Source: Neoluteolibacter marinus | GTDB lineage: Bacteria; Verrucomicrobiota; Verrucomicrobiia; Verrucomicrobiales; Akkermansiaceae | Assembly (NCBI RefSeq): GCF_014904755.1 | Contig: NZ_JACZFQ010000086.1 | Coordinates: 1 to 64,000 of the forward strand | DNA: 64,000 nt | Direction: 5' to 3' | Part shown: positions 34,458 through 43,323 of the stretch, in pieces | How positions within the stretch are numbered: the first letter of the stretch is position 1 | How the letters are laid out: every line of letters begins with the position of its first letter | The notes under the pieces: generated by a model | What the model saw: only the letters and a program-made list of their open reading frames with translations | Told to the model about the DNA's origin: nothing | Databases searched by the model: none | Program-made: the position numbers and the translations under genes

Positions 34458-35981
34458 TCATTCAACGCCGATCCTGAAAACGCGGACGTTCCGGTCCAAG
34501 CTGCGATTCCGCTCGGGGGCATCCGCCGGATAGCGGGCTTCGCTCTCACCGTAGCCGACCGGGATCAAGCGCTCGGGATCAATTCCCTCGCGGACCAGGT
34601 CGCGCACGATCGCCTCGGCCCGCCGCTGGGACAGGACCATGTTGTCATCGTAGGAACCCTCCGCCGAGGCATGGCCCTCGATGACGAATCGGGCATCCGC
34701 CAGAGCCGGATTGGCAATCGCATCGGCGAGCGCCATCAGCATGTCGTAGGAGTGGCCGTCGGCGAAGCGCGTCGATCCCTGGGCGAAAATGATGTCATTG
34801 CTGCTGATCATCGAGCTCTGGCTGACCGGGTAGGACACGACCACCGACTCCTTGCGCCGGTAGTTTTCCGGCGGCTGCTCGTTGGCGTATCGATGACTTC
34901 CCCTTTCGTCTGGGAAGTAGCGGTCGACCCGTTCCGCCGGTTGCACCGATACCCGGTCGAGCGCGGCGGCGGCGAGAAGGATCGCCGGGATGGAGTTGCG
35001 CGAATCGAAGCGCACGTAGCGACGGCCTTCGTGGTAGTAGCGCGGGGGTGCTGCCTGGAATCCACCGGCTGCCGGGCGCCGCCGGCCGTCTTCTCGCGCA
35101 TCGCGGCGAGGTTCGACGCGGCCGGGCCGGCGGAAAAACTCGGGGGCTTCCTCTGACTTCGACCGGCCGCTGAGCTGGCGCAGCAGGAACTCGGAAGCGC
35201 TGCGGATTTCATCGCGATCCCGGCTGCCACCGCCTTGGCGCCGGTTGTCGCGGAGCCGCGGTTCGAGACGCGTCTCCCGGGCAGCCTCCGCCTTGGATAC
35301 CGCGCTTTCGGCGCCGATCAGCTCACGGATCATGGCGCGGGCTTCTTCCTTGTCCTTCAATCCGAGCTTCCTGCGATCCGCCTTTTCCTCGACCTGCCTC
35401 GCGGTGCGGTCCACCGCCCGATCGGCATCCTTGGCCTCCTTCACTTCCTGCTTCGACTCAACCCTGTCTCCGGGCGGCGACGCGGGATCAGCCTGACGGT
35501 CCGGTTTTGCTTCGGTGACGTCGTGCGTCGGCGCGGGCCGCCCCTTTTCCGCCATCGGCCGCCCCTTCTCCTTGCCGGCAGTATCACCGGAGTTCGGTTG
35601 CTTGTCGTTCCGCGGATCCTTCGCGGATCTGGCAGCACTTTTCTCCGCGCGCCGGCTGGCTTTCTCGTCTTTCGCCTCGCTCCGTTTGATCGCGTTCTCC
35701 AAGCGCTTCCGGGCAAGCTTGACCTTGGCCTCCGCCATGGCCTTTTCCGCACCGGCGGATTTCTCCGCCAACTCCTGGGCATCCTCCAGATCAATCCTCG
35801 CCTGCTCGACCCGCGGGTCGTCGGCTTCGGGGCTTTTCACGGCATCGTCAGCGGCATTGCGGACATTCTCCGACACCGCTTCCTCCCGGTTTTCATCGAC
35901 GTCCTGCGCCAAAGCCGGGTGGCCGGGAAGGATCGAAAGCATGACGGAAAGCGGGATGTAGCGGGAAACTTTGAATCTCAT
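34458..35981 (-). CDS. OmpA-family C-terminal domain protein with long charged coiled-coil region
   Basis: From ATG 35981 the product is 507 residues. A signal peptide (VMLSILPGHPALAQ) is followed by about 230 residues of highly charged helical sequence, with Lys/Glu/Ala/Arg repeats such as EKAMAEAKVKLARKRLENA, then a Pro/Arg-rich stretch. The OmpA-like peptidoglycan-binding domain occupies about the last 110 residues: IIFAQGSTRFADG, IEGHASAEGS, LSQRRAEAIVRDLV and NRSLDRNVRVF. Such proteins tie the outer membrane to peptidoglycan. The upstream in-frame ATG at 36023 would place polar residues before the signal peptide. It is transcribed toward the SGNH gene, with about 110 bases between their stops. 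Confidence 0.82.
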   Translation of the reverse strand: MRFKVSRYIPLSVMLSILPGHPALAQDVDENREEAVSENVRNAADDAVKSPEADDPRVEQARIDLEDAQELAEKSAGAEKAMAEAKVKLARKRLENAIKRSEAKDEKASRRAEKSAARSAKDPRNDKQPNSGDTAGKEKGRPMAEKGRPAPTHDVTEAKPDRQADPASPPGDRVESKQEVKEAKDADRAVDRTARQVEEKADRRKLGLKDKEEARAMIRELIGAESAVSKAEAARETRLEPRLRDNRRQGGGSRDRDEIRSASEFLLRQLSGRSKSEEAPEFFRRPGRVEPRRDAREDGRRRPAAGGFQAAPPRYYHEGRRYVRFDSRNSIPAILLAAAALDRVSVQPAERVDRYFPDERGSHRYANEQPPENYRRKESVVVSYPVSQSSMISSNDIIFAQGSTRFADGHSYDMLMALADAIANPALADARFVIEGHASAEGSYDDNMVLSQRRAEAIVRDLVREGIDPERLIPVGYGESEARYPADAPERNRSLDRNVRVFRIGVE

Positions 35982-36320
35982 GATGTGGTTTCTGGGTTGG
36001 CCATCCCTCCTTGCGGTAAGCATGCCACCCCCGTGAACCTTGAAACCACGTTGATTCCGGCCGCTTCCGGATGATTGACCGGGTCAGAATGCACCATCCG
36101 ATTGCAGGGTGCAAAAGGATCGCCGATCCCGTGCACTCCTTGCCCCCTGGGCCGGAACGGCTGCAATACTCCTCGATGAACACGGTCAATCGAGGCGGTG
36201 GAGCTGCGGGGGCTCTGGATCTCGCGGATGGGGGACGTGCAAGGGATGCGTCCTGACGAAGAATTTTTCCGGGGCGCAATTGCCGGGTAGATAGGCAGTG
36301 AATGACCCATCTTCAGGGGA
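35982..36320. other. Non-coding stretch upstream of the OmpA-family gene
   Basis: No convincing gene. The stretch probably contains the promoter of the OmpA-family gene on the reverse strand and, toward its right end, decayed DNA leading into the RAYT remnant. Short open frames on both strands overlap and have no recognisable content. Confidence 0.4.
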
Positions 36321-36734
36321 ATGACCTCGATTTCCCGGGCGCATTCCGTCGTCTGTTTCCACTTCGTGTCGCGGGTGGCGTGTCGCAGGTTCGGAACTCG
36401 GCATGAAAAGAACAAACTTGCGGAGTTCATGTGGACCTACGAGCGGCTCTGCGGACGTCGGATTCTGGCCAACGGCAGGATGGCGAACCACTCGCATTCT
36501 ATAGCGAAGGTCCCGCAGCGACCGGGCGGATTGCGAACTGCAGGACGACACCACGTTGGTGAACAAGGAGTCGTTCTGCCTCGGGAGGAAAATCGGTGGA
36601 ACGCTGGGATATCTTCGACCATTGCGGCGCGGCCGCGAAGCTGGTTCGAGGCCATTGCGCTGACTCAACCGACCCGCCTCAAAAGGCGATCGATTTCACC
36701 GATCTCCACAACCTTCGGCGGGAGGTCTCTTCTA
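36321..36734 (+). pseudogene. Decayed REP-associated tyrosine transposase with internal deletion
   Basis: The text reads as a RAYT with many substitutions: HFVSRVACRRF, then KNKLAEFMWTYERLCG and MANHSHSIAKVPQRPG, corresponding to NHFHILVEVPQRP of the intact copies with the HUH motif damaged. After a frameshift it follows the intact gene to about residue 80. It then jumps to the extreme 3' end (the bases for FTDLHNLRREV followed by a stop), so the middle with the catalytic Tyr is deleted. The 65-base insertion found in the other two copies is absent. Confidence 0.7.
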
Positions 36735-36803
36735 GCTCCAGAACGAGAAGATTGCAGTGAGTTGGGCTTGAGCCAAGCGCCGGCGTATCTCGAGAGTCCC
36801 CCG

Positions 36804-37394
36804 CTATGCTGAAACCAGTTCGGCGCGTCCGCGCTCCAGGAGTTGCTGCCGGGGGATCAGTGTGTTCCGTCGATGCATGAACAACACGGCGAAGTTTCCG
36901 CCGAGAATGATCAGCGAGAACAAGCCGAAGCCCAGCGATTGGTCGCCGCTCAGTTTGCCCGATGCCATCAAGGACCGAGCGCCGAGCGCGGTCAGGGGCA
37001 CCACCAGCAGCGCGTTCACGGCGAGCAGGAGCTTGATCTCCCTCGCGGCGGCCCTGGTCTGAACCAGCGTCCATTCGATGGCGGTGCGCACGTCATTCGT
37101 CATCGGCGCGAAGCGGCGCGACTCGGCGACCCGGAAGCGGATGAACTCAAGGTAGGTGGCCCAGAGTGCGAGCATTGTGACGATGGCCGGCCAGGCTTCG
37201 CCCATCGACGTGCGTCCCGTCGCGAGTGCCCAGATCCCGAGTCCGGTGACGAGGCTCATGTTGAAGCCGAAGAAGCCCATGCGGATCTTGAAGCGCCTTC
37301 CCGAGTCCCGTTCCTTTTGAAGCACCTTCGCAAGGTCACAGGGGACCGTGTTCGATGCGGCGTTTGAGTTCCAAATCGTTTCGATATCATTCAT
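36804..37394 (-). CDS. Four-TM membrane protein coupled to the sigma factor gene
   Basis: A 196-residue protein with a soluble N-terminus of about 38 residues and four hydrophobic segments (about residues 42-60, 66-84, 119-141, 153-174). Its ATG overlaps the sigma factor stop by four bases, so it is translationally coupled. Position and topology fit an anti-sigma or sigma-partner membrane protein. The zinc-binding HxxxCxxC signature of ZAS anti-sigma factors is not present, so the mechanism is open. The gene lies just after the RAYT remnant region. Confidence 0.7.
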   Translation of the reverse strand: MNDIETIWNSNAASNTVPCDLAKVLQKERDSGRRFKIRMGFFGFNMSLVTGLGIWALATGRTSMGEAWPAIVTMLALWATYLEFIRFRVAESRRFAPMTNDVRTAIEWTLVQTRAAAREIKLLLAVNALLVVPLTALGARSLMASGKLSGDQSLGFGLFSLIILGGNFAVLFMHRRNTLIPRQQLLERGRAELVSA

Positions 37395-37891
37395 TTCATT
37401 TTCCCTTTCATGGTTTCAGCCAGTTGTTTGCGCACCCGATGAAGACGAACCGCCACGGCGTTCTCCGTGGTGCCGATCACCTCGCCGATCTCCGCGTGAC
37501 TCAATCCGTCCAGTGACATCGTGATCACGGACCGGTCGATCGGCGGGAGTTCGCGGATGCACTCGTAGAGAATCTCGAGCCGTGGATCCGGCGGAGACGT
37601 GGCGGAGGGTTCCTGTTGTTGATCTGTCGTGGTCCCGGCTTCCCGAAACCTGCGCCTGCGTTCGCCGCGGACCCAGGTCAGGGCACAGTTGTGGACCACC
37701 CGGTAGATGAAAGTGGAGGACTTGGCATCGCCGCGGAAGTGAGGCATCGCCTTCCAGAGGCCCAGCATCATCAGCTGGATCAGATCGTCCCGGTCGGCGG
37801 GCGCGGCGAACGAGCTGGCGACCTTGTGAAGGATGGCCTGATGCTCCCTCAGCCGGCCGGCAAATTCGTTTTCTCGATCCGATGAATCCAC
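37391..37891 (-). CDS. ECF-type RNA polymerase sigma factor
   Basis: A 166-residue sigma-70 family protein of the ECF group with only regions 2 and 4. Region 2 reads DRDDLIQLMMLGLWKAMPHF, then STFIYRVVHNCALTWVR; region 4 reads LPPIDRSVITMSLDGLSHAE, then TTENAVAVRLHRVRKQL. It directs RNA polymerase to stress or envelope promoters. The start is a GTG at 37891. The downstream membrane protein gene overlaps it by four bases and is the likely regulator or signal partner. Confidence 0.88.
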   Translation of the reverse strand: MDSSDRENEFAGRLREHQAILHKVASSFAAPADRDDLIQLMMLGLWKAMPHFRGDAKSSTFIYRVVHNCALTWVRGERRRRFREAGTTTDQQQEPSATSPPDPRLEILYECIRELPPIDRSVITMSLDGLSHAEIGEVIGTTENAVAVRLHRVRKQLAETMKGKMK

Positions 37892-38016
37892 AGCGTGTTC
37901 GTTTGTGGAATAGGATGCCGGCCCAGGCGGATTCCTTACATGAGAATCAGCGGCCTCTCGGTCGGAGGCTCTGCGCTCACGTGAAAACGGGCCGGAAAGG
38001 GGAGCAGGTGACAGAG

Positions 38017-38161
38017 TAGATGCCTGCCCCGAATGTCACCGGGCCAGGCCGTGTTTGCCCACGTTTGGCGGTGCTCGCCTTGCCTCTTGTCGCGGAAGGA
38101 CCGCGTCCTTCCGTCGGGGTGCGGTGTGCTGGAAGCCAGACCGAGAAAATGCCTGCCCCTT
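38017..38161. repeat. RAYT-leader-like and palindromic repeats near the small orphan gene, left side
   Basis: The interval holds ATGCCTGCCCC motifs at about 38020 and 38150 that resemble the RAYT leader. Between them, at 38073-38124, lies one copy of a 52-base repeat with the palindrome CGGAAGGAC-CGC-GTCCTTCCG. The second copy is at 38591-38641. The rest of 37892-38172 has no gene. Confidence 0.6.
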
Positions 38162-38172
38162 GATGCCGTTGA

Positions 38173-38472
38173 TCAGCTGTCGATTTCGAGACCCAGTTCC
38201 TTCCGTAGCAGGAACCCGAGTTCCGTTTCGGTGGGTGCCAGGCACTCGGACATGCCGAACTTCACGATTTGCACCCCCTTTTCGGTGGTTCCGATCGCGA
38301 GGTAGACGTCCGCGGCCGCGGGCAATCCGCGGTAGCGGATCGCCGTGACCTTGCCGAGGAAGCGGCCGTCGCCACCTTCGCTGGTCATCATCTCCATCCC
38401 GTCGGCGGTGAAGCCCTCGAAGTTCCCGCGGATGGCTTCGTTGATGTAGCTCTGGATTTCCTCAGTGGTCAT
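38173..38472 (-). CDS. Small conserved-looking protein, function unknown
   Basis: A 99-residue soluble protein from ATG 38472. It begins MTTEEIQSYINEAI and has a mixed alpha/beta pattern (VTAIRYRGLPAAADVYLAIG, GVQIVKFGMSECLAP). The longer frame to 38520 adds only basic residues. Codon use matches the surrounding genome. I recognise no family. It is isolated between two copies of a palindromic repeat, pointing the opposite way from any neighbour with known function. Confidence 0.55.
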   Translation of the reverse strand: MTTEEIQSYINEAIRGNFEGFTADGMEMMTSEGGDGRFLGKVTAIRYRGLPAAADVYLAIGTTEKGVQIVKFGMSECLAPTETELGFLLRKELGLEIDS

Positions 38473-38590
38473 GTCGCGAAGGCGGACTCTCCGGCTGGCA
38501 AGGTCATATGGCCAGCACAATGGGGTCAGCTAGTGGGGCTGGCTCCGGATGGCATGGGACCAGGACACGCTTCGCAAGTTGCTGACGGTG

Positions 38591-38641
38591 GCTCGCCCTT
38601 CCTCTTGTAGCGGAAGGACCGCGTCCTTCCGGCGGGGTGCG
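38591..38641. repeat. Palindromic repeat, right copy
   Basis: The copy differs from 38073-38124 at only a few positions and is in the same orientation. Its core CGGAAGGAC-CGC-GTCCTTCCG can form a 9-bp hairpin, as expected for REP/BIME-type elements handled by RAYT enzymes. Confidence 0.65.
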
Positions 38642-38730
38642 GGTGTGATGGGAATCAGACGACAGCATGAACGAGCAGGGCCGCCTTCCGCTACTTATTT
38701 TGAGCTTCAACGGCTTCCCTCCGCTCCGGA

Positions 38731-39960
38731 TCAGCGCCCGCTGGCAGTCATCACCGCGATCTCCTCCTCCGTGTGCCCCAGCCGCTTCAGGAAGGGCCCG
38801 AGGTTCTTGCGGTGGCGGGCGGCGACCACGTCGCCCTGCAGGACCTCCATCCGTTGGGCGGGATCGAGCGCGGAGATCAGCAGCGCGCGGGCCTCGTCGA
38901 AGTTGTGTCCTCCGCTGTATTCGCCCCGCCGGAGCATGCCGATGACATGCTGCTCAATGGTCGCGTCCCCGCCGACCTGGTCGAGGAAGACCTGTAACAT
39001 CTCCTTCTCCGGCGTTATGGCCAGCGCCTCCCATGCCGGCTCGTAGCGCGCCTTCTCGTCGGTGGAGGGATCGAAGCCGTCCGCCAGGAAGGTGCCCACC
39101 TCGGCGGGCGTCGCGACTTTCGTGTAGCCCTCGAAGAAATCCCGGATGTTGCTGTTGAACGACACCTCGCGGCCGAGCTGGAGCCACGCGTAGGCCGCCT
39201 GAGGATCGAGCTTTGACCACTCGGTGAGCAGGTTGCCAGGAACCGACGACAAGGTAAGGCCCGGGCCCGCCGCCTCGCTGGCGTCGGCGATGCCGTTCAG
39301 GGCTGTTGCGAAATCAAATCCCTCGGGATATTCCAAGCCCGGCCCGGTCCTAAAGCTTTTGTTCGAGACCCCCAGCCGGCAAACTTCGACCACGAACTCC
39401 GCACCACCCTTGGCGGACTCGAAAAGAAGGCCGGAGGGGATCTTCGGATTGCCCTCGTTGTCCTTTGAAAACTGCCGCGCGAGCTCAATGGCCTTCGCCA
39501 GATCGGTCTTTGCCTCGTGCCCGATAAGGTCGGCGATCAGCGCAAGCCGGTCCTTCTCCGACGACAGCGACTGCGTCCAGGCCAGTGCGCCGTCGGGGTC
39601 CTGCTCGTACCATTGCAACAACAGGTCCTTCACCAACCGCTTGTCGTCGTAAGCCAATCCGAACAGCCCCGCCCTCTCCTCGAGCAGGCCGAGCAAGGCG
39701 GGCATGTCCTCCGGAGATAGCCCGGCGAGCAGGTCCTTGTGAGCCTGCCCATGGGGCTCGCGGGTCAATTCGTCGAGCGTCCGCTCCGCCGTCGCCCGCC
39801 GCTCTGCCGATCTTGACCGCATCTCCGCCGGCGGACGCCGGGACACCTTGGCCGGTGGCGCTGATTTCTCCGGCACAGGTTCCGGCGCGGGCTTCATCCA
39901 CCAGCCGATTCCGAATCCCACTGCCACCGCCGGCACGATCACTGTCCAAGTTGCTTTCAT
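38731..39960 (-). CDS. Membrane-anchored helical-repeat protein, function unknown
   Basis: A 409-residue protein with one N-terminal membrane helix (TVIVPAVAVGFGIGWW) and a Pro/Lys/Arg-rich linker. A large all-helical domain follows with repeated patterns such as WYEQDPDGALAWTQSL, LTEWSKLDPQAAYAWLQL and MPALLGLLEERAGL. The repeated D-P-x-x-A-x-x-W motif is typical of lineage-specific verrucomicrobial and planctomycete proteins of unknown role. No catalytic residues were recognised. It ends 19 bases from the stop side of the IPT gene's coordinates and runs in the same direction as that gene, so the two could share a transcript. Confidence 0.7.
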   Translation of the reverse strand: MKATWTVIVPAVAVGFGIGWWMKPAPEPVPEKSAPPAKVSRRPPAEMRSRSAERRATAERTLDELTREPHGQAHKDLLAGLSPEDMPALLGLLEERAGLFGLAYDDKRLVKDLLLQWYEQDPDGALAWTQSLSSEKDRLALIADLIGHEAKTDLAKAIELARQFSKDNEGNPKIPSGLLFESAKGGAEFVVEVCRLGVSNKSFRTGPGLEYPEGFDFATALNGIADASEAAGPGLTLSSVPGNLLTEWSKLDPQAAYAWLQLGREVSFNSNIRDFFEGYTKVATPAEVGTFLADGFDPSTDEKARYEPAWEALAITPEKEMLQVFLDQVGGDATIEQHVIGMLRRGEYSGGHNFDEARALLISALDPAQRMEVLQGDVVAARHRKNLGPFLKRLGHTEEEIAVMTASGR

Positions 39961-39979
39961 CGGTCCAGGAAGATGAGGG

Positions 39980-42946
39980 TCACGGCGTGTCCGCGGGGCC
40001 GACCACGAAGAATCCGCGGCCAGGGCCTCCCGGGGCGGTCACCGTGCGGCTGGCCGGGGCACCGGTGCCGGCGACCGTTTCGAGCAGGACGTAGTCGATC
40101 AGGTTGTTCGAGAAATAGATGCCGTAGTCCTGTCCGGCGGCGGTCTCGAACTCGATCGTGTTGCCGCCTTCGCCATCGGGCTGAAAGGAAAGAATGGTGA
40201 TCTGTGGCAGCGGGATCAGCGTGGAGGCTCCCGGTCCGGTGGTGGTGAAGCCTGCCGGAACCGGAAGGGTGGTGCCGGAGCCCGGGACCGGCGAGTAGGT
40301 GCCTTCCGGGGCGGGGACGGCGGAGCGGCAGCCGGGAATCGGCGTGAAGGTTCCGGTCGGCGCGGGGAACTGCGTCAGGTTGCCGCTGCCGGGCGCGTAG
40401 CTGCCGATATCGGCGGGAGTCTGGTTCATCGATCCAGGTACGGGGACGTAGTAGCCGGGACTCGCCGGGATCGCCTCCTGCATGCCGGGAACCGGACAGT
40501 AGGTGCCCGCTGGGGCGGGGGTGGGTTCGATCGCGTCGGCGACCGCGGTGAAATGTCCGGCCGGTGCGGGGAGCACCTGCTCGGTCTCGAGGTCGATGTA
40601 GTAGCCGGGCAGACTGCTAAGGTCGACCGAGCGGAAGATGAGGCCGTTGCTGGTCTGCGCTGCGGTCGTTACGGTCACGGTGACGTCGCCCACGGGCGTG
40701 ACCGGCTTCTGGACGGTGATGGACGTGTGGCTGCTGGTGAGGACAGGTGCGTCGAGGCCGCCGAAGGTCACTGTCGGGGTCAGCCCGAAACTGCTGCCCG
40801 ACAGGGTCACCTGGCTGGTGCTGGTGACGAGGGCCCGCGCCGGCATGAGCGAGTCGAGGACCGGTGCGTCGTAGGAGAGGAGCCCGTCGGGCGAGACCTG
40901 ACCGGCGACGGTCACCTTGACCAGCTTGTTGGTGCCTTGGCCGGACGGCAGGGTGCACTGGATGGTGCTGTGGGATTGGAAGGTCACCGGCGCGATGGCC
41001 CCGCCGATGGTGACCGCGGCGCCAGTGGTGCCGAAGTTGTTGCCCTGGAGCTCGATCATGACGCCGCCGGCGGTCGGCTTGCCCGCGGGAACAAGGATCT
41101 CCACCAGGACCGGCGCGTCGTAGGAGACGAAGGCCTCGGGGGCGGTCTGGCCGGCGACGGTGACGGAGACCGTCCGGTTGGTGCCTTGTCCCGGTGGCAA
41201 GGTGCACTGGATCGAGTCATGGGTTTGCGAGATCACCGGCGCGATGGCCCCGCCGATGGTGACCGCGGCGCCGCTGATACCGAAGTCGCTGCCCAGCAGT
41301 TCGACCGTGACGCCACCCGCGGTCGGCAGGCCCGAAGGGCTGTTGACCTCGACCACGGCCGGGGCGTCGTAGGAAAGGAAAACCTCGGGAGAAGTCTGGC
41401 CGGCGACGCTGACCGCGACCAGCCGGTTGGTGCCTTGGCCGGGAGGCAGGGTGCACTGGATCGAGTTGTGGGTTTGCGAGATCACCGGGGCGACGGCGCC
41501 GCCGACGGTGACCGTGGCGCCGCCGAGTCCGAAGTTGTGGCCCAGCAGTTCAATCGGGACTCCTCCCGCGGTCGGCTTGCCCGAAGGGGCATTGACCGCT
41601 GTCACGGCCGGGGCGTCGTAAGAAAAGAACACATCGGAGGAGGCCTGGCCGGCGACGGTGACCACGAGCGGCAGGTTGGCGCCTTGGCCGGACGGCAAGC
41701 TGCATTGGATCGAGGTGTGGGTCTGCGAGATCACCGGGACGGGGCTGCCGCCGAGGGTGACCATGGCTCCGATGGAGCCGAAGTTGTTTCCCTGGAGTTC
41801 GATCGTGACAGCGCCCGTGGTCGGCTTGCCGGAAGGGGCATCGATCGCCGTCACGACGGGTGCGTCGTAGGAAAAGAACGTCGGGGGCGGGGTCTGCCCG
41901 CCGACGATGAGCTCGAGCGGAAGATTGGCACCTTGGCCGGGCGGCAGGGTGCACTGGATCGAGGTGTGGGTCTGTGAGATCACCGGAGCGGGCGCGCCGC
42001 CGATGGTGACCCAGGCGCCGGCGGTGCCGAAGTTCTCCCCCTGGAGCTCGATGGTGACGCCTCCGGCGGTCGGCTTGCCCGAGGGGGCGGCGATCGAGGT
42101 GACAGAGGGGGCCTCGTAGGAGAGGAAGGCGTCGGGCGAGGCCTGGCCGGCGACAGTGACCGTGACGATCTGGTTGAAGCCTTGTCCGGGTGGCAGGGTG
42201 CACAGGATTGAGGTGTGGCTCTGCGAGATCACCGGGGCGTTGGCGCCGCCGACGGTGACCGAGGCGCCGGTGCTGCCGAAGTTGTCACCCTGGATTTCGA
42301 TGGTGACACCGCCCGCGGTCGGCTTGCCCGACGGGGTGTTGATCGAGGCCACGAACGGCGCGTCGTAGGAGAAGAAGGCAGGAGGAGCCTCCTGGCCGGC
42401 GACTGCGACCGTCACCAGCTGGTCGCTGCCTTGACCGGGCGGCAGGGAGCAATGGATCGAGGTGTGGGTCTGCGAGATCACCGGGGCGGATGCGCCGCCG
42501 ATGGTGACCGTGGCTCCGGATTCGCCGAAGTTGCTGCCCAAGACCTCGATCGCGACCCCGCCCGTGGTGGGCTTGCCCGAGGGGGTGTTGAATGCCGTCG
42601 CGAGCGGCGGGTCGTAAGTGAATTGCAGCGCGTTGGACGTGTCCCCGAAGGCGGTGACCGTGACCGGAAGGTTGGCTCCCTGGCCGGGCGGGGCGCTGCA
42701 GGTGATGTCGGTGTCGGTCTGGGCGGTCACGGTGGCCGCGGCGCCGCCGATGAGGACGGTGGCCGAACCGAAAGGACCGAAGCCGGTGCCTTCGAGGGTG
42801 ATCGAGCCGCTGCCGCTCGTCGGCGAGCTGCCGCTGATCGAGCTAAGAACGGGCGCGGCGTGGACGGCTCCGGCCGCCAACAACAACAAGCCGATGCGAA
42901 GGACAAGCGAGCGCAGGGCCGCGAATGGAGAAGTCGGGTCGAGCAT
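39980..42946 (-). CDS. Large secreted IPT/TIG-repeat protein
   Basis: From ATG 42946 the product is 988 residues with a signal peptide (LGLLLLAAGAVHA-like hydrophobic run). It contains nine immunoglobulin-like IPT/TIG domains; domains 2-8 are about 83 residues each and nearly identical (for example PSGKPTAGGVTIELQGNNFG, APVISQTHTSIQCTLPPGQG). Next come six or so short Cys-poor repeats of GCC2/GCC3-like type (PAPAGTYCPVPG, PAPEGTYSPVPG) and a terminal QDYGIYFSNNLIDYVLLET unit as in other secreted proteins here. It is likely a cell-surface binding or adhesion protein. The in-frame start at 43051 lacks a signal peptide and was rejected. Confidence 0.85.
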   Translation of the reverse strand: MLDPTSPFAALRSLVLRIGLLLLAAGAVHAAPVLSSISGSSPTSGSGSITLEGTGFGPFGSATVLIGGAAATVTAQTDTDITCSAPPGQGANLPVTVTAFGDTSNALQFTYDPPLATAFNTPSGKPTTGGVAIEVLGSNFGESGATVTIGGASAPVISQTHTSIHCSLPPGQGSDQLVTVAVAGQEAPPAFFSYDAPFVASINTPSGKPTAGGVTIEIQGDNFGSTGASVTVGGANAPVISQSHTSILCTLPPGQGFNQIVTVTVAGQASPDAFLSYEAPSVTSIAAPSGKPTAGGVTIELQGENFGTAGAWVTIGGAPAPVISQTHTSIQCTLPPGQGANLPLELIVGGQTPPPTFFSYDAPVVTAIDAPSGKPTTGAVTIELQGNNFGSIGAMVTLGGSPVPVISQTHTSIQCSLPSGQGANLPLVVTVAGQASSDVFFSYDAPAVTAVNAPSGKPTAGGVPIELLGHNFGLGGATVTVGGAVAPVISQTHNSIQCTLPPGQGTNRLVAVSVAGQTSPEVFLSYDAPAVVEVNSPSGLPTAGGVTVELLGSDFGISGAAVTIGGAIAPVISQTHDSIQCTLPPGQGTNRTVSVTVAGQTAPEAFVSYDAPVLVEILVPAGKPTAGGVMIELQGNNFGTTGAAVTIGGAIAPVTFQSHSTIQCTLPSGQGTNKLVKVTVAGQVSPDGLLSYDAPVLDSLMPARALVTSTSQVTLSGSSFGLTPTVTFGGLDAPVLTSSHTSITVQKPVTPVGDVTVTVTTAAQTSNGLIFRSVDLSSLPGYYIDLETEQVLPAPAGHFTAVADAIEPTPAPAGTYCPVPGMQEAIPASPGYYVPVPGSMNQTPADIGSYAPGSGNLTQFPAPTGTFTPIPGCRSAVPAPEGTYSPVPGSGTTLPVPAGFTTTGPGASTLIPLPQITILSFQPDGEGGNTIEFETAAGQDYGIYFSNNLIDYVLLETVAGTGAPASRTVTAPGGPGRGFFVVGPADTP
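40862..42607. repeat. Seven tandem 249-bp repeats inside the IPT gene
   Basis: Unit length is 249 bp (83 codons), repeated about seven times with high nucleotide identity. The arrangement keeps frame and gives almost identical IPT domains. Such a tract can shrink or grow by recombination. Confidence 0.85.
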
Positions 42947-43323
42947 GGCCGGGAGGTTCGGGGAAAAGCGCGGCCAAGTCGATAGGGAAGGGGACGGGGG
43001 AACGTGGACCGCCCTCTTGGCGTGGCACTTGGGATCGCAGGACATCCACATGATGATTCCTTGGTGGCGGCCTCTTTGAGCTCCCGTTGTTAGAGAATCA
43101 CCGCATCGGGCGATCGAAAAGTTGGACCGGCTGGAACCTTCGACGGCATTCCGGTGAAGGATCCCTCGATCGCCGGGGAACCCCGTGCAAGCGGAGGGAG
43201 CTCCGATAGAGCCGCCCTCCCGGCACGGGGAGAATTCCGGAGACCAATGCCCTTGACGGGACGGGGAATCTGCCGCCCCTTAGCCCTACTTTCCCTCACC
43301 AGCCGTATTTTCCCGACGTCGAG

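Noticed and set aside
40862-42607. Regular repeats considered as a CRISPR array
   Set aside because: Unit length is 249 bp, without short spacers, and the tract codes in frame for IPT domains.
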